From the NCBI GenBank assembly GCA_042691655.1, contig CP170506.1, positions 2,790,001 through 2,854,000 of the forward strand: 64,000 bases of DNA. The letters run 5' to 3'. The stretch is from UBA695 sp042691655 (GTDB lineage: Bacteria; Verrucomicrobiota; Verrucomicrobiia; Chthoniobacterales; Chthoniobacteraceae). The translations under genes and the position numbers were made by a program. Shown here piece by piece: positions 41,897 through 51,703 of this stretch. The notes beneath the pieces were generated by a model. The model did not search any database. It had not been told where the DNA came from and was given only the letters and a program-made list of their open reading frames with translations. How positions within the stretch are numbered: position 1 is the stretch's first letter; each line of letters opens with the position of its first letter.

Positions 41897-43623
41897 GGCT
41901 GCATCCCCTCGGTTTGGATTTTGGAAGCGTTGACGACGGGGCCAAGATAAACCACGCAGTCGTCTTTCCATCGAATGCTGTGCAGCGTGGCCATGGGTTC
42001 CGTCATCGGGTCTGCGGCTGCCGCTACGAAAGTTCCCGGGAGGGGATGGGCCACTCTATCTTTGAGGATTTCGTCCACCGTGGAGCGGGCCGGGGATGCG
42101 ATATCCTGGGGAAACCCGATATCCTTGCCCGAGGAGGGCTGGAGCACCGTTTTCTCCCCAGTCCGCACGATCTTGGCTCCCCACGATTTTCCATTCTCAT
42201 CGGTCAGGAAAAGAGCTTTCAACGGGCTCCCGATACTAGAAACAACGATGGGAGCTCCGGACGCTTCGGTACCGGTTACGGTGACGGCCGCGCGGGTGGG
42301 GCGGATCGCGGCAAGGTGCTGCGCCTGGATGGAGCGGCTTCTGAACCAATCGCCCGAGTACCTCATCCCCTCGACATTCATGCGGCCCGAACGCCCGCTA
42401 TTTCCATCTAGAGGAATGGGATGGACCAGCGCTTCCTCGCACAGTTGAAATCCGCTTCCAAGTAGAAGGCCCGTCCTGGCCACCTGATCCTGCCAGACCA
42501 CGGCTTCGTGGGTCTCGGGCAGTAAGTTGACGAGCGTGTAACGCCGGCCCGTTCCGCCGGTGCCTTCCTGCAACAAAATGACGCCGATGAGCGCGAGACC
42601 GCCCCCCAGCGAAATCAGCGGCGTGGTCCAGAACATCCGGTGCCGCCGGACAGCAGGAGCAAAGATGAAAAGATTAGCCGGTCCCACGAGCACGGCAAAG
42701 CCGATAACGAAACTGACAATCAAGGGAACATTGGGTTTGAGATCGCCAAGCGCCGCCCTCATGGACCAGTTCTTGCCTTCGGGTTGATTTAGCCGTTCAA
42801 AGAGCGGCGAGTTTTTCGTAATCAGCGGGGCCAGAACCGTGGCGCTGAGTTCCTTGCCGTCCCATGGGATCGCACGGATGTCCCCAAAACCATAGCGGGA
42901 TCCCCCCGAGGGAAGATGAAACTCGTTCCACGGAAAACTCGCACCCTCCCTCACCGCCATCGCCAGATGTCCGCCTTGCCCCACCCATTGGCGGATCGCG
43001 GCGCGCACCGCGGGGTCGAGTTTATCCCATTCTTCACGGGTGATGGAGAGCCATTCCACGCCGGAGAATCCGCGCCAGTCGGGAGCGAGGTCGACGGGAT
43101 CAAACTGGGCCGCGCTGAAGTTCTTTTTCCCTTTCTCCAGCTCTTTTTTTAACGGCTCCCAGGAGCGGCTGGAGAGCTCGCGGCTCATGGCGAGAAACTG
43201 GGTTTCTCCCGAGCTTCCATGGCCGTTCGACTGGTAAGAAAACCGTTCGGTATCCCCTGTCGTGCCTGGGCCGGAGGCCCGCACGGTCAGATTATGGAAG
43301 CGCTGCAGAGGCGCGGCGAAAGGCACCGTCCGGCTTTGACCCGCCCCCAGGGAAATGCGCACGGTGGACCGGATGCCTTCGCCGAAAGGGTTGCTGTTCA
43401 CCTCAAACAGCCATGTTCCGGGGCGCCCCGTATTGTTGTGAACGGTGATATGAAGCGGCTCAGCGCCCGAGGGAACGCCGTTATCGAAGTCGCTCGAAAC
43501 CTCGATTCCAACCCCACTGCCGTCTTCCGTACGCAGTTTCCGCGCTTCTTTGGCAGACGTTTGCGAAAGACTTAAAAGTCCCAGTAAGGCAAAACAGAGC
43601 AAGGCAATCCAGGAAGCTTTCAT
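41893..43623 (-). CDS. Secreted/membrane protein of the MoxR-ABC operon, function unknown
   Basis: The protein has 576 residues: a signal peptide (WIALLCFALLGLLSLSQTSA), a beta-rich exported half (PLHITVHNNTGRPGTWLFEV), and two membrane helices around residues 290-345 (VPLIVSFVIGFAVLVGPANL, FWTTPLISLGGGLALIGVIL), followed by another exported segment. I do not know the family by function; similar proteins occur beside ABC exporters of the gliding or Bat type. It overlaps both neighbours by four bases, so it belongs to the operon. Confidence 0.7.
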   Translation of the reverse strand: MKASWIALLCFALLGLLSLSQTSAKEARKLRTEDGSGVGIEVSSDFDNGVPSGAEPLHITVHNNTGRPGTWLFEVNSNPFGEGIRSTVRISLGAGQSRTVPFAAPLQRFHNLTVRASGPGTTGDTERFSYQSNGHGSSGETQFLAMSRELSSRSWEPLKKELEKGKKNFSAAQFDPVDLAPDWRGFSGVEWLSITREEWDKLDPAVRAAIRQWVGQGGHLAMAVREGASFPWNEFHLPSGGSRYGFGDIRAIPWDGKELSATVLAPLITKNSPLFERLNQPEGKNWSMRAALGDLKPNVPLIVSFVIGFAVLVGPANLFIFAPAVRRHRMFWTTPLISLGGGLALIGVILLQEGTGGTGRRYTLVNLLPETHEAVVWQDQVARTGLLLGSGFQLCEEALVHPIPLDGNSGRSGRMNVEGMRYSGDWFRSRSIQAQHLAAIRPTRAAVTVTGTEASGAPIVVSSIGSPLKALFLTDENGKSWGAKIVRTGEKTVLQPSSGKDIGFPQDIASPARSTVDEILKDRVAHPLPGTFVAAAADPMTEPMATLHSIRWKDDCVVYLGPVVNASKIQTEGMQP

Positions 43624-44627
43624 GAGTTGGCCAGAATAGTGGAAATTTCACGGTCCTGCCGGGGCACTTCCTCCAGCAGGCAGGCCACCACGGCGGCGCA
43701 GGTGCCCCCGTCGAAGCGCGCGGAGTAGTCCAAAATAATACGATGGCTCAGGATCGGCCCGGCCAAGGCCGCGACGTCTTCAAAGCTGGCGTTGACGCGG
43801 CCTTCCAGCAGCGCACGGGCTCGGGCCGCGGCGGCGAGGCCGATGGCGGCTCGCGGGCTCGCGCCGAACTTCACCCCCGAGGCCGCCTTCGAGCATCCGG
43901 GGTGAGTCGCTCCGACCAGCCGGGCGATGTAATTGGCGACCACCGGCGGCAAATAAATACGCCGGACCAGCGCCGACAGGCTTGCCAAATCCTCCCGCCC
44001 CATGACCGGCTTCACCGCCGGCTCGACTCCGATTTCGCGGCCATTGACGATCCGCTCTAGAATCGCCGGGGAGGCGCTCGGCACATCGAGCTTGAAAAGG
44101 AACCGATCCAACTGCGCCTCAGGGAGCGGATAAGTCCCCTCCAGTTCGATCGGGTTCTGGGTGGCCACGACAAAAAAAGGATCGGGCAGAGGATGGCTGA
44201 CCCCCATTACGGTTACGCGACGTTCCTGCATCGCCTCAAGTAATGCCGATTGAGTTTTGGGCGAGGCCCGGTTGATCTCGTCAGCCAAAACGAGGTTGGC
44301 AAAAAGCGGCCCGGGCTGGAAAACAAACTCCCTCCGCCCCTGGGCCTCCTGAAGGATCGGGCTGCCGGTGATGTCACCCGGCAACAGGTCAGGCGTAAAC
44401 TGCACTCGCTTGCACTGGAGTCCCAGGGCACGGGAGAGGCCCTTGACCAACTCGGTTTTTCCAAGGCCCGGCAGACCCTCAAGCAAAAGATGACCCCCAG
44501 CAAGCAATCCGGTCAATACACCGTCAATGAGCACCTCTTGACCGAATAACACACCGTTGAGTTCATCTCGAAGGCACTGCAACTTTTTCCGGGCAGCAGC
44601 GATTTCCATTTCATCTGGGGGTTCCAT
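43620..44627 (-). CDS. MoxR-family AAA+ ATPase
   Basis: The start at 44627 (MEPPDEMEIAAARKKLQCLR) is preferred; six residues further upstream are possible. Of 335 residues, GLPGLGKTELVKGLSRAL is Walker A, LVLADEINRASPKTQSALLE is Walker B with the following MoxR motif, and VVATQNPIELEGTYPLPEAQ is sensor 1. MoxR ATPases act as chaperones that mature vWA-domain partners, which are encoded downstream (DUF58, two vWA proteins). The ATP-binding site is complete. Confidence 0.94.
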   Translation of the reverse strand: MEPPDEMEIAAARKKLQCLRDELNGVLFGQEVLIDGVLTGLLAGGHLLLEGLPGLGKTELVKGLSRALGLQCKRVQFTPDLLPGDITGSPILQEAQGRREFVFQPGPLFANLVLADEINRASPKTQSALLEAMQERRVTVMGVSHPLPDPFFVVATQNPIELEGTYPLPEAQLDRFLFKLDVPSASPAILERIVNGREIGVEPAVKPVMGREDLASLSALVRRIYLPPVVANYIARLVGATHPGCSKAASGVKFGASPRAAIGLAAAARARALLEGRVNASFEDVAALAGPILSHRIILDYSARFDGGTCAAVVACLLEEVPRQDREISTILANS

Positions 44628-44723
44628 GGGCTTCAAGGAAATCAAGATTTCCTCTCACTAGGAAGTTTGTTTTTGGGATTGTACCAAAACGTCGAAAGAA
44701 AGAGGATTTTTTGAGGGGCAATA

Positions 44724-46001
44724 TTACTTAAAGTAGGCTTTTAAAACCTCCCCCTCCTTTGGGGATGGCGTAATGCTCCAAACCGCCTCTCCTCCGTTCC
44801 CTTCCGATGAAACATTCCCCCCGAAAGCGGAACCATGCACAGCGTCCTGATCTACTTTGTGTTCCCCCGCGGTCACTCCGACCACATCTCCCAGGGCGGC
44901 ATCCTCTCTGTTTCCGCCCTGAAGCGCGGTTTGCTGCCCGGGTTCAAGGGACGTGGGGGTAGGTCGGATTCCCAGCGGCGCTGTGCCTCCGCCTCCCCCG
45001 GGCTGGCCGGGCTGATCCTGCGGGCTGTCGAGTTTGCCGTTATAGTTCGCATTGGATAACGCGTCGCCCAGGCTGGCCAGCGCCAGGGTACAGACGCCGG
45101 CTTGCTGGCGGACTTTCTTTTGCAAAGCCGCGATCTGTTCTCTCGAAAGGGAGCACTTACCGCTGCCGCACTGGGTCAACGCAGCGCAATCCGTTTTATT
45201 GAGCGGCAGCGCCCCCATTTGCAATCCCTTGATGGCTTCGTTCCATAGAGCCTCCTTATCCTGCGGAATGGATGCGCCATTCCCATATTGCAGTCCGGGG
45301 GTAAGCGCTTGAGCCGCCGCATTCAGATGGTGCTCCAGCGAGGAAACGGCATGAGCGGTTTCCTCGGCAAGCGCGGCCCCGGCTTCCAGGCTACTTTGGG
45401 AATACCACGACTCCGGCGATTGCCTCCGCAGGGCGTCCAGTTTTTGATCCATCGCCGCAAGCGCATCCTGGTCGGGCACCTGAGCCCGTTTCAATTCCTC
45501 CAGAGCCGTTTCCACCTGCGACCAAGCAAGCGGCGGCTCAATTTTAGCGGAAACAGGGTTAGATGCCCTGGAGATCGGGATTTTGGCCGCTGCGATTAAA
45601 AACAGCCCGCCCAAGGCCGCGGGTGCAACCAACCGCAACCAGCGCCAGCGAAATCCGCTCCTGATATTCCGCATGGGAGAAGGCCACGGCCCCACCCCTG
45701 CCGCAGCGCTGGAAAGCCGGTTATGGAGCCCAAGCACCGAATCAAGACGCGCCAAACCGTCTTCTCGCGTAAACCACCGGTGCGCCGTACGCCAGAAAGC
45801 CTGAGCTGCGATGATGAGAAAGACCGCTCCGCTTAATGGCAGCAACCCATACGAGTTCCAGCCCTCATGGCGGGCTACGAGTAAAAGACAGCCAGCCACG
45901 AAACACCACACGGCAACCGCGGGGACGGCAAACTCCAACCAGCAGGCGCTGTTGACTTGGGCCGCAATGAGCCCCCCTTGCCGTAGCCAGAATTTTTGCA
46001 T
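44724..46001 (-). CDS. Membrane protein heading the MoxR operon, DUF4175-like N-terminus
   Basis: The protein has 425 residues. Three hydrophobic helices lie at about 22-45 (FAVPAVAVWCFVAGCLLLVA), 52-68 and 120-140. DGLARLDSVLGLHNRLSSAA is like the segment after the helices in DUF4175 proteins. The C-terminal half is helical, then turns into a Gly/Pro/Gln-rich low-complexity tail (DQPGQPGGGGGTAP). Four Cys lie together (DCAALTQCGSGKC, then GVC). It is 96 bases before the MoxR start with no overlap, so it may have its own transcript as well. The role is unknown. Confidence 0.68.
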   Translation of the reverse strand: MQKFWLRQGGLIAAQVNSACWLEFAVPAVAVWCFVAGCLLLVARHEGWNSYGLLPLSGAVFLIIAAQAFWRTAHRWFTREDGLARLDSVLGLHNRLSSAAAGVGPWPSPMRNIRSGFRWRWLRLVAPAALGGLFLIAAAKIPISRASNPVSAKIEPPLAWSQVETALEELKRAQVPDQDALAAMDQKLDALRRQSPESWYSQSSLEAGAALAEETAHAVSSLEHHLNAAAQALTPGLQYGNGASIPQDKEALWNEAIKGLQMGALPLNKTDCAALTQCGSGKCSLSREQIAALQKKVRQQAGVCTLALASLGDALSNANYNGKLDSPQDQPGQPGGGGGTAPLGIRPTPTSLEPGQQTALQGGNREDAALGDVVGVTAGEHKVDQDAVHGSAFGGNVSSEGNGGEAVWSITPSPKEGEVLKAYFK

Positions 46002-46107
46002 CTCCGGCGAGCTTAACTCTCATTCCCTAAATTCCGAAAATGAAAAATAGCGATGACCGCAGCCAAAAATTTTAAAAAATGTCTAAGAATTCGCTGACCA
46101 GCCCGTT

Positions 46108-46640
46108 ATGCACGGTATGAAACGTTCCCCGTCGATCATCGCGTTTTGCCTGGCTTGGGCAGCCCTACTCAGCTTTCCCAGTCTGGGACATGGCCAGAAA
46201 GTCCAGAATTGGCCCCGGCTTATCGTCTCCCAGGGAGCGTCGGAGCCGATGCAAATTAAAGAGATGTCCGTCCAATCCCGCATCGCCGGGCTCCAGGCGG
46301 AGGTCGCCACCACGCTCACGTTTTACAACCCGAACCCACGCCAACTGGAAGGCGAGTTGTCCTTCCCCTTGCCGGACGGAGCGCTTGTGACCGGTTACGC
46401 CCTCGACATCAACGGCAAAATGATCGACGGCGTGGTCGTCAAAAAAGAAAAAGCGCGGGTTGCGTTTGAAACCGAGGCCCGCCGCAGGGTGGACCCGGGG
46501 TTGGTGGAGCACGTTGCGGGAAATGTTTACCGCACGCGTATTTACCCTCTCCCACCGCAGGGAACGCGGCGTATACAGTTACCCTATGTCACTCCATTGG
46601 CCGTCGATGCCAATGCTGCAACTTTCCAGCGCCGACCATT
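46108..46640 (+). pseudogene. Truncated VIT-domain protein gene
   Basis: From MHGMKRSPSIIAFCLAWAAL (a signal peptide; ATG at 46117 also possible) the sequence enters a VIT domain: MSVQSRIAGLQAEVATTLTF, YNPNPRQLEGELSFPLPDGA, VKKEKARVAFETEARRRVDP and GNVYRTRIYPLPPQGTRRIQ. VIT proteins normally continue with a vWA domain for several hundred residues. Here the similarity stops around 46600-46640 and the frame ends at 46668 inside unrelated DNA. The gene faces away from the MoxR operon. A short VIT-only product could still be secreted. Confidence 0.7.
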
Positions 46641-47141
46641 ACCACAGAAGCCTCGGTGCGATTCCTAAATTCGATTCAAAGCTTGAACAAGAGTTCATGG
46701 AAGCCTGGGGTGCAGGCCAAAAAACCTTTTTACCAGACTTTACGTTTGTTCACACCTCGGGAACCCGCATCCTGTTTGAATCGTCGGCTTTTGGACACCC
46801 GAGTACCTCGCCGAGAAGCGTGCAACCGTCGAACAATTCCGTGGTGAACCGCTTCTCCTGGCCATTCAGAAAGATTCCGCAAAGGACTTCAGCTCCCTCG
46901 GAATTTCCACCCTCCCTTTTGACAAAGCTCTTAAAATCGGGCCCATTCTTGAAGCATTAAAACCATTGGGCCAAAAGCAGGCAGCGTCGTCTCCTATCCT
47001 GCAACCCCTTTGCTTTCATGCATTCTTTGAACGGCAAGCGAGGGTCGTAGCGATAAGGGGTAGAGCAAGCCTTGGGATGAAGGCAAAAAAGTCGGCCGTG
47101 CGAGGATTTTTCTGTAAATTTTTAGGTGGCAGGGGTGGTTA
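46640..47141 (+). pseudogene. DUF790-like (RecB-type) nuclease remnant
   Basis: One frame reads IPKFDSKLEQEFMEAWGAGQ, KTFLPDFTFVHTSGTRILFE. After a missing base at 46780/46781 the next frame continues GFWTPEYLAEKRATVEQFRG and LLAIQKDSAKDFSSLGISTL to a stop at 47139-47141. 'FDS.LE..F...W', 'PDF.F.H..G....EI.GFWTPEYL..K' are the C-terminal nuclease-core motifs of the DUF790 family. The N-terminal two thirds are absent and the frame is broken within the EIVGFWTP motif, so the piece is dead. It is fused directly to the broken VIT gene. Confidence 0.68.
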
Positions 47142-48335
47142 AGCGGCTTGGAGTTGGGAAGGCGGGTTCATGTTGAGGTAAGATTTGGCAGAGGCCCAGA
47201 CATGTTTGTAAAGAAAGGCTGTATCGACAGCCGCATTGACCCGGTGGTTGCCCGTGGAAACTAAGGTCACATGATGTTTGTCGGGAATGATTGCTCGGAC
47301 TTGGCGAAAGCCTTCGGGGATTTCCGCTACGGCCATGATGTAGTTCACGGTATAGGGATGGTTCGGGCGCAGTTCGACGGATGTTGCAAACCCTTGGCGG
47401 TTGATGGAGTTTGAGCGCGCTGATTCGGCAGCGCCGTAGTGGAAATAGGAGGTGACATCTTCTACTCCGAGAACCCGCACATGCCTGCCATTCCATGGCA
47501 AATAGTGCCGCCCTCCGTTGGACATCCAGAAAATAGTGGAACGGAGCACCTGGGGATCTTTAAGCGCAAACCAGACGTAGCGGTTCCTCGGATACGTTAC
47601 CGCTGTCCATGCAAAGTCGGGACGTGCTTCGTGAACAAAAAGGGCGAGGTCGTCAAACCCTTTGCCGGTGGGGTGGCGACTGATATCCGCATTCTCTCCC
47701 GACAACAGCGGCACTCGATCCATACGGGAAAATACCGCTCCGGGTTTCAGTCGGCTGTAACCGCCCTGCTCCGGATTTTCAAATGAGGTGGGCAGCACTT
47801 GGGCAAAGCGCATTTTGCTGGTGCTTACGATGGCGGAGTCTGCATCGGGTGGGATTTTAAGCAGGGCGTGGTGGCCGATGGGGAAGCGTCCGCTCATCCC
47901 GGAAATGATGTGCCGGCAATAGAGGGCGGCTTCATTGTTGCGGACGTGGATGAGCTTTTCCACTTGTCCGGATTGAAGCTCGGATGCGAGTGACAGATGA
48001 AGGGTTTTTCCGTAGGAATCGTTTTGGAGCGTCTTGAAATGCCACAGCCCGTTTGCGGTCTCTCCGTGGGGTGGAAAGCATTTCCCTCGATGTGGCTTTT
48101 CATTTCCCCCGAAGGGCAAACAGAAAAAATCGCCGCGCAGGGATTGAAGCAGCGGGAGCAACTTTGGATCCTGTGCTTCTTCGGCCCAAGGGGCGACGGC
48201 GTAGGGTTCAACGGCCCCTTGCGGAAGTTGGAACCGCACGGGGGCCAGGTGTCCGCCTTGTTGGGTGATGCAGGCTTCGACGCGGTTAGCCGCGATTTTC
48301 CAGGAAGGCTGGCCCAGGCAAACGGTGGTTTGCAT
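47139..48335 (-). CDS. Cytoplasmic aldose-epimerase-like protein
   Basis: The protein has 398 residues and no signal peptide. Beta-sandwich features of the galactose mutarotase superfamily are seen: ITQQGGHLAPVRFQLPQG, HVRNNEAALYCRHIISGMSG, GHHALLKIPPDADSAI and LGVEDVTSYFHYGAAES. It lies nine bases after the cupin gene and is the last gene of the cluster led by the glycosidase at 49577. It might epimerise or sense a sugar released by that enzyme. Catalytic residues cannot be set firmly. Confidence 0.62.
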   Translation of the reverse strand: MQTTVCLGQPSWKIAANRVEACITQQGGHLAPVRFQLPQGAVEPYAVAPWAEEAQDPKLLPLLQSLRGDFFCLPFGGNEKPHRGKCFPPHGETANGLWHFKTLQNDSYGKTLHLSLASELQSGQVEKLIHVRNNEAALYCRHIISGMSGRFPIGHHALLKIPPDADSAIVSTSKMRFAQVLPTSFENPEQGGYSRLKPGAVFSRMDRVPLLSGENADISRHPTGKGFDDLALFVHEARPDFAWTAVTYPRNRYVWFALKDPQVLRSTIFWMSNGGRHYLPWNGRHVRVLGVEDVTSYFHYGAAESARSNSINRQGFATSVELRPNHPYTVNYIMAVAEIPEGFRQVRAIIPDKHHVTLVSTGNHRVNAAVDTAFLYKHVWASAKSYLNMNPPSQLQAA

Positions 48336-48344
48336 GACCGCTGG

Positions 48345-49559
48345 TTATGCGCCCACGCGCAGTTCGGGATTTTCCGGTCCAAAGTGCTTCAGCATAACCA
48401 GGGGATCGGTGGTTGACGGGTTGGTGATAACCACGCCTTCCCGGGCCGCTTTTTCGCTGACGAAAAACTCGTCGGAGGTCAACTGGCCGTAGCGAATGAG
48501 CGCCGGGGTATCGATCTGCCACGTGCCCAGCGTGCCGTGGCCTTGCACGAGGATCAAGCCGTAGGCGGCCTGATCCACGATCGTTACGGTATGACCAGGG
48601 AGTACCGTTAGTTCCTTGGCGCTGAAGGCCGCTGAGCGGTAGCAAATCCAATTTTCGACATATCCTTCCATTTGCTCAAGGGGCTTAACCGGTTTGGGCC
48701 GCATGAAGTGGTTGGCCATAAAACAAGGGTCCAGGTTGGCTTCCCAGTCGAGCACTTCGATCAAGTAGTCGAAGTCTCCCTTGCGGTCTGGCGGGGTGTC
48801 TTTCCATAGCAGTTCTTCTGGAACAACTTGGTTGCCAACGAGCGACTGGTACATGGCGTAAACGTCGGAATTTCGTTGCGGCTCATACGTGCAAAGGCTG
48901 CCCGGGGCGTGGAGGATGCCGGGCGGAACGTCCCAGCCCGTGCCGGGTTCCAGCCGGTAGGCGCGGGAAAAATTTGTGAGCTTGTTGTCGCCTTTGGTGA
49001 AATTTACCAGGGCCTCGCGCACCTGTTCCTTGGTGGTTCCCGGTTCAAATCCAAAGAAAGTATAGGGAAAGTCTCCCCCATGATTGTTGAGCTGCGGGGG
49101 AAAGTAATAGCACTCTGGCTTCCCCTTTTGCCCGACCTTGCGAGCGTGTTCCTCGCGGTGATGGACGTGATGAGGAAGCGCTCCCTGATTGTCGAAGAAC
49201 TTGGAAAACATCGGCCAGCCGCCATGGTCGGCCCACAGCTTGTTGCCGATCAGTTCTCCCTTTAACTCCGCCACCGCATCGCGCAGGAGCAGTTGCCGAA
49301 CCTCGCCTCCATCTTCCACGACGATGAAACTCAAGCCTTCATGGGGTGCGGTCAACGGCCCGTTGTCGGCGGGCGTGGAGGAGGCGAACCAGCGTTCGTC
49401 AATGCCTCCGCGTTTGCCACCGAGGGCATAATAGTCGTCCGGGTGCAGTTTGATGCGCCGTCCGGGAATGCAGAAGGAGCGGGGAACCCACGCCGGGGCC
49501 AACCGCACGATGCCTTTGCCTTGTTCCAGCGCCAGTTCAGCAAGTGATTGGGTGTTCAT
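48345..49559 (-). CDS. Cupin / mannose-6-phosphate-isomerase-like protein
   Basis: The protein has 404 residues. ALPHHVHHREEHARKVGQKG and GWDVPPGILHAPGSLCTYEP match the two metal-binding halves of type I phosphomannose isomerases (H.H..E and H.PG). The C-terminal cupin LPGHTVTIVDQAAYGLILVQ follows. There is no signal peptide. Family members interconvert aldoses and ketoses or their phosphates, but this distant member might do another isomerisation. It is 17 bases from the upstream glycosidase gene, in the same operon. Confidence 0.72.
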   Translation of the reverse strand: MNTQSLAELALEQGKGIVRLAPAWVPRSFCIPGRRIKLHPDDYYALGGKRGGIDERWFASSTPADNGPLTAPHEGLSFIVVEDGGEVRQLLLRDAVAELKGELIGNKLWADHGGWPMFSKFFDNQGALPHHVHHREEHARKVGQKGKPECYYFPPQLNNHGGDFPYTFFGFEPGTTKEQVREALVNFTKGDNKLTNFSRAYRLEPGTGWDVPPGILHAPGSLCTYEPQRNSDVYAMYQSLVGNQVVPEELLWKDTPPDRKGDFDYLIEVLDWEANLDPCFMANHFMRPKPVKPLEQMEGYVENWICYRSAAFSAKELTVLPGHTVTIVDQAAYGLILVQGHGTLGTWQIDTPALIRYGQLTSDEFFVSEKAAREGVVITNPSTTDPLVMLKHFGPENPELRVGA

Positions 49560-49576
49560 AAGGAATGGAGGATGGT

Positions 49577-51703
49577 CTAAGATGAGGAGAGCGTGGTATA
49601 TTCGAGTTCAAACTGACTAAAGATGCGGAAATCGCGGAACGAAAACTCAACCGCTCCCGCGTCGGTCCATTGCCAGGAAACCGGCGTGCCTTCGGGCAAA
49701 AGCCGTACCGCCACCGGGCTGCATCCGTGAGCCAGGTGGACCCGGATTTTGCCATCGGAGGGGAGCGCGTCTTCCTGGTCGCTGAGCGATACAAGGCTGA
49801 TGTTGAAACGGTTCTCCTCACGCTTCTCGAAAACCGTGATTTCCACAAAGCGGGCGGCATCGGCTTCCACTTGGGGCGTCTCGCCGAGAAGCCGTATTAT
49901 CAGGTCTGCAAAAAGAACACGGTTGATGTCGTGATCTTCGGCCTCGATGGCGCCTGCTGCGTAACAGGCAACGCCGTTCCCATAGTGATGCCATGTGATG
50001 CCGGGCATGCTGCCGGTGGGGCCGGGGGGAGTGCTGTGGATGCTTGAAAATGTCGGCTTCCATACCGTGCCGCCCTTCTTTGGAAACCATGGAAGGGTAA
50101 TGGTGGCCAGCGTTTCGGCGTCTTTGGCGCGGATGGGAAGATAGCCAGCTTCGTGTGAAAGGTGCTCCTGGGGGCAAGCCAAGGCAGCTAGGCTGGGATC
50201 GCATGGCGAGATAAAGGCCAGCTCGTATTGCATGGCTGCTTCTTTGGCTACGCCGTAAACTTCGGCCAGTCCAAAATTGGGCCGCTCGGTTCCGGTGAGG
50301 TCGACAAGGCTGGAGTATCCGCTGGCATAGACTGCCCCCCCTTGGGCGACGAACGCCCGCACCGCGTCAATTTCCTCGTCCGTCATCACGAGAACATTGG
50401 GCAAAATGATGACCTTGTAATCGCCCAAGCGGCCGAGATTTTGCTTGGTCACGACTGCATACGGAATATGAGCTTCCTGCAACGATCTGGCCGCGCCCTT
50501 CACTGCGTCCATGTGAGGAACCTTGAAGAGCGAAGCCATGTTGTCGGCTTGCCGGGAGTAAACGCTCACATCGTGGCCGTTCTCGCGGAAGTCAAAGCGC
50601 GACTCGGAGCTCATGTAGATGGCGACGTCGGCTACCAGATCGCCGCCGAGCGTCGGTTCGTAGCGGGCCAAGCGGGAGAAGATTCCCGAAATGCGCTGGT
50701 AGACGCCGCGGTTGAGCGTGCCCAAGGGATCGATCCCATCGATGAACATGAAGGCGCTTGCGTGCGCCGGGGCCAGCGAAGCCTGGGTTTCGAGCCGCAC
50801 GGCGCTTTTCATCGTTACGTGGTCGCGCAAATCCATGCAACGTGAAGTGTGGAACTCGAACGGCTTGTTGATGCTGATGGCCTCGAAAAGTTTGCAGACC
50901 AGGCTTTGCTGAATGGCCGGACCGTAAAAGTCACCGCTGGTGTAGTCGCAATGATCCGTCAATGAAAACGGCATGCCAAAACGCCAGTCGTGCAACACGG
51001 GGCTCATCTGGTGGGTTACGGTCATTGAGGGACGTGTCCGGCGGACCGCGTCCGTCAGTGCCTTCGCCATCTCGTTCATCCAGCGTTCACGCGCCTGCTG
51101 GAAGGCTGTCCATACCGGGTTGTTCCAATCAATCGTTGTGGGAATCTCATGCCCGTTCTCTTCCTTGAAACGCCTGCGGCAATGAGGGCAATAGCAGATG
51201 TAAGGCCAGAAAAGCATGTCGAAGAAAATCCCGTCAAACGGGTAGTCGCGGCAGATTTCCTCCGTCTGCGATATGGCAAACTCACGGTAGGGCGAATTGG
51301 GGCAGCAAACCCCGTAGCGGCTCTCTTCGTAAGCGGATTCTCCGTCCTTGGGGAGGATGCGCCATTCCGGCTTTTCCAGAAACAGTGCGTTATTGAAAAT
51401 GGCGCTGTAGTAGGCCACAACCGCCACGCCTTTGTCGTGGCATGTTTTCAAGACATCGCCGACAAAATCCCGGCCCTTCAAAGCGCGGTGCACCGGGCCG
51501 ACCTTTGACGGATACAAGGCGAGCCCCACGTGCGAGTTGCAGTAAAGCATCGTGCTGGTGATCTGCCCTGTTTGGATGGTCTCGGCATAATCTTTGGCAT
51601 CAAGCTGCGCCAAAAAACGATCCTCCCAGTCCGGGATATGCATATCGACCAGCAGACGCCGGAAACAATGCTGATACCAAGAGTGACTGGGAAGGTTTTC
51701 CAT
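49577..51703 (-). CDS. Glycoside hydrolase with GHL6-like barrel and beta-galactosidase trimerisation-like domain
   Basis: The start at 51703 (MENLPSHSWYQHCFRRLLVD) gives 708 residues; 25 more are open upstream but would run into the divergent AraC promoter. The barrel includes MHIPDWEDRFLAQLDAKDYA, AYYSAIFNNALFLEKPEW, YPFDGIFFDMLFWPYICYCP and a Cys-x2-Cys pair (CPHCRRRF). Around residue 410-560 a GATase-like fold follows (YKVIILPNVLVMTDEEIDAV, RAFVAQGGAVYASGYSSLVD) as in the GH42 trimerisation domain. FDGIFFDM suggests a catalytic Asp near the fourth strand. No signal peptide: cytoplasmic. The substrate is unknown; fucose- or galactose-containing oligosaccharides are plausible. Confidence 0.75.
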   Translation of the reverse strand: MENLPSHSWYQHCFRRLLVDMHIPDWEDRFLAQLDAKDYAETIQTGQITSTMLYCNSHVGLALYPSKVGPVHRALKGRDFVGDVLKTCHDKGVAVVAYYSAIFNNALFLEKPEWRILPKDGESAYEESRYGVCCPNSPYREFAISQTEEICRDYPFDGIFFDMLFWPYICYCPHCRRRFKEENGHEIPTTIDWNNPVWTAFQQARERWMNEMAKALTDAVRRTRPSMTVTHQMSPVLHDWRFGMPFSLTDHCDYTSGDFYGPAIQQSLVCKLFEAISINKPFEFHTSRCMDLRDHVTMKSAVRLETQASLAPAHASAFMFIDGIDPLGTLNRGVYQRISGIFSRLARYEPTLGGDLVADVAIYMSSESRFDFRENGHDVSVYSRQADNMASLFKVPHMDAVKGAARSLQEAHIPYAVVTKQNLGRLGDYKVIILPNVLVMTDEEIDAVRAFVAQGGAVYASGYSSLVDLTGTERPNFGLAEVYGVAKEAAMQYELAFISPCDPSLAALACPQEHLSHEAGYLPIRAKDAETLATITLPWFPKKGGTVWKPTFSSIHSTPPGPTGSMPGITWHHYGNGVACYAAGAIEAEDHDINRVLFADLIIRLLGETPQVEADAARFVEITVFEKREENRFNISLVSLSDQEDALPSDGKIRVHLAHGCSPVAVRLLPEGTPVSWQWTDAGAVEFSFRDFRIFSQFELEYTTLSSS

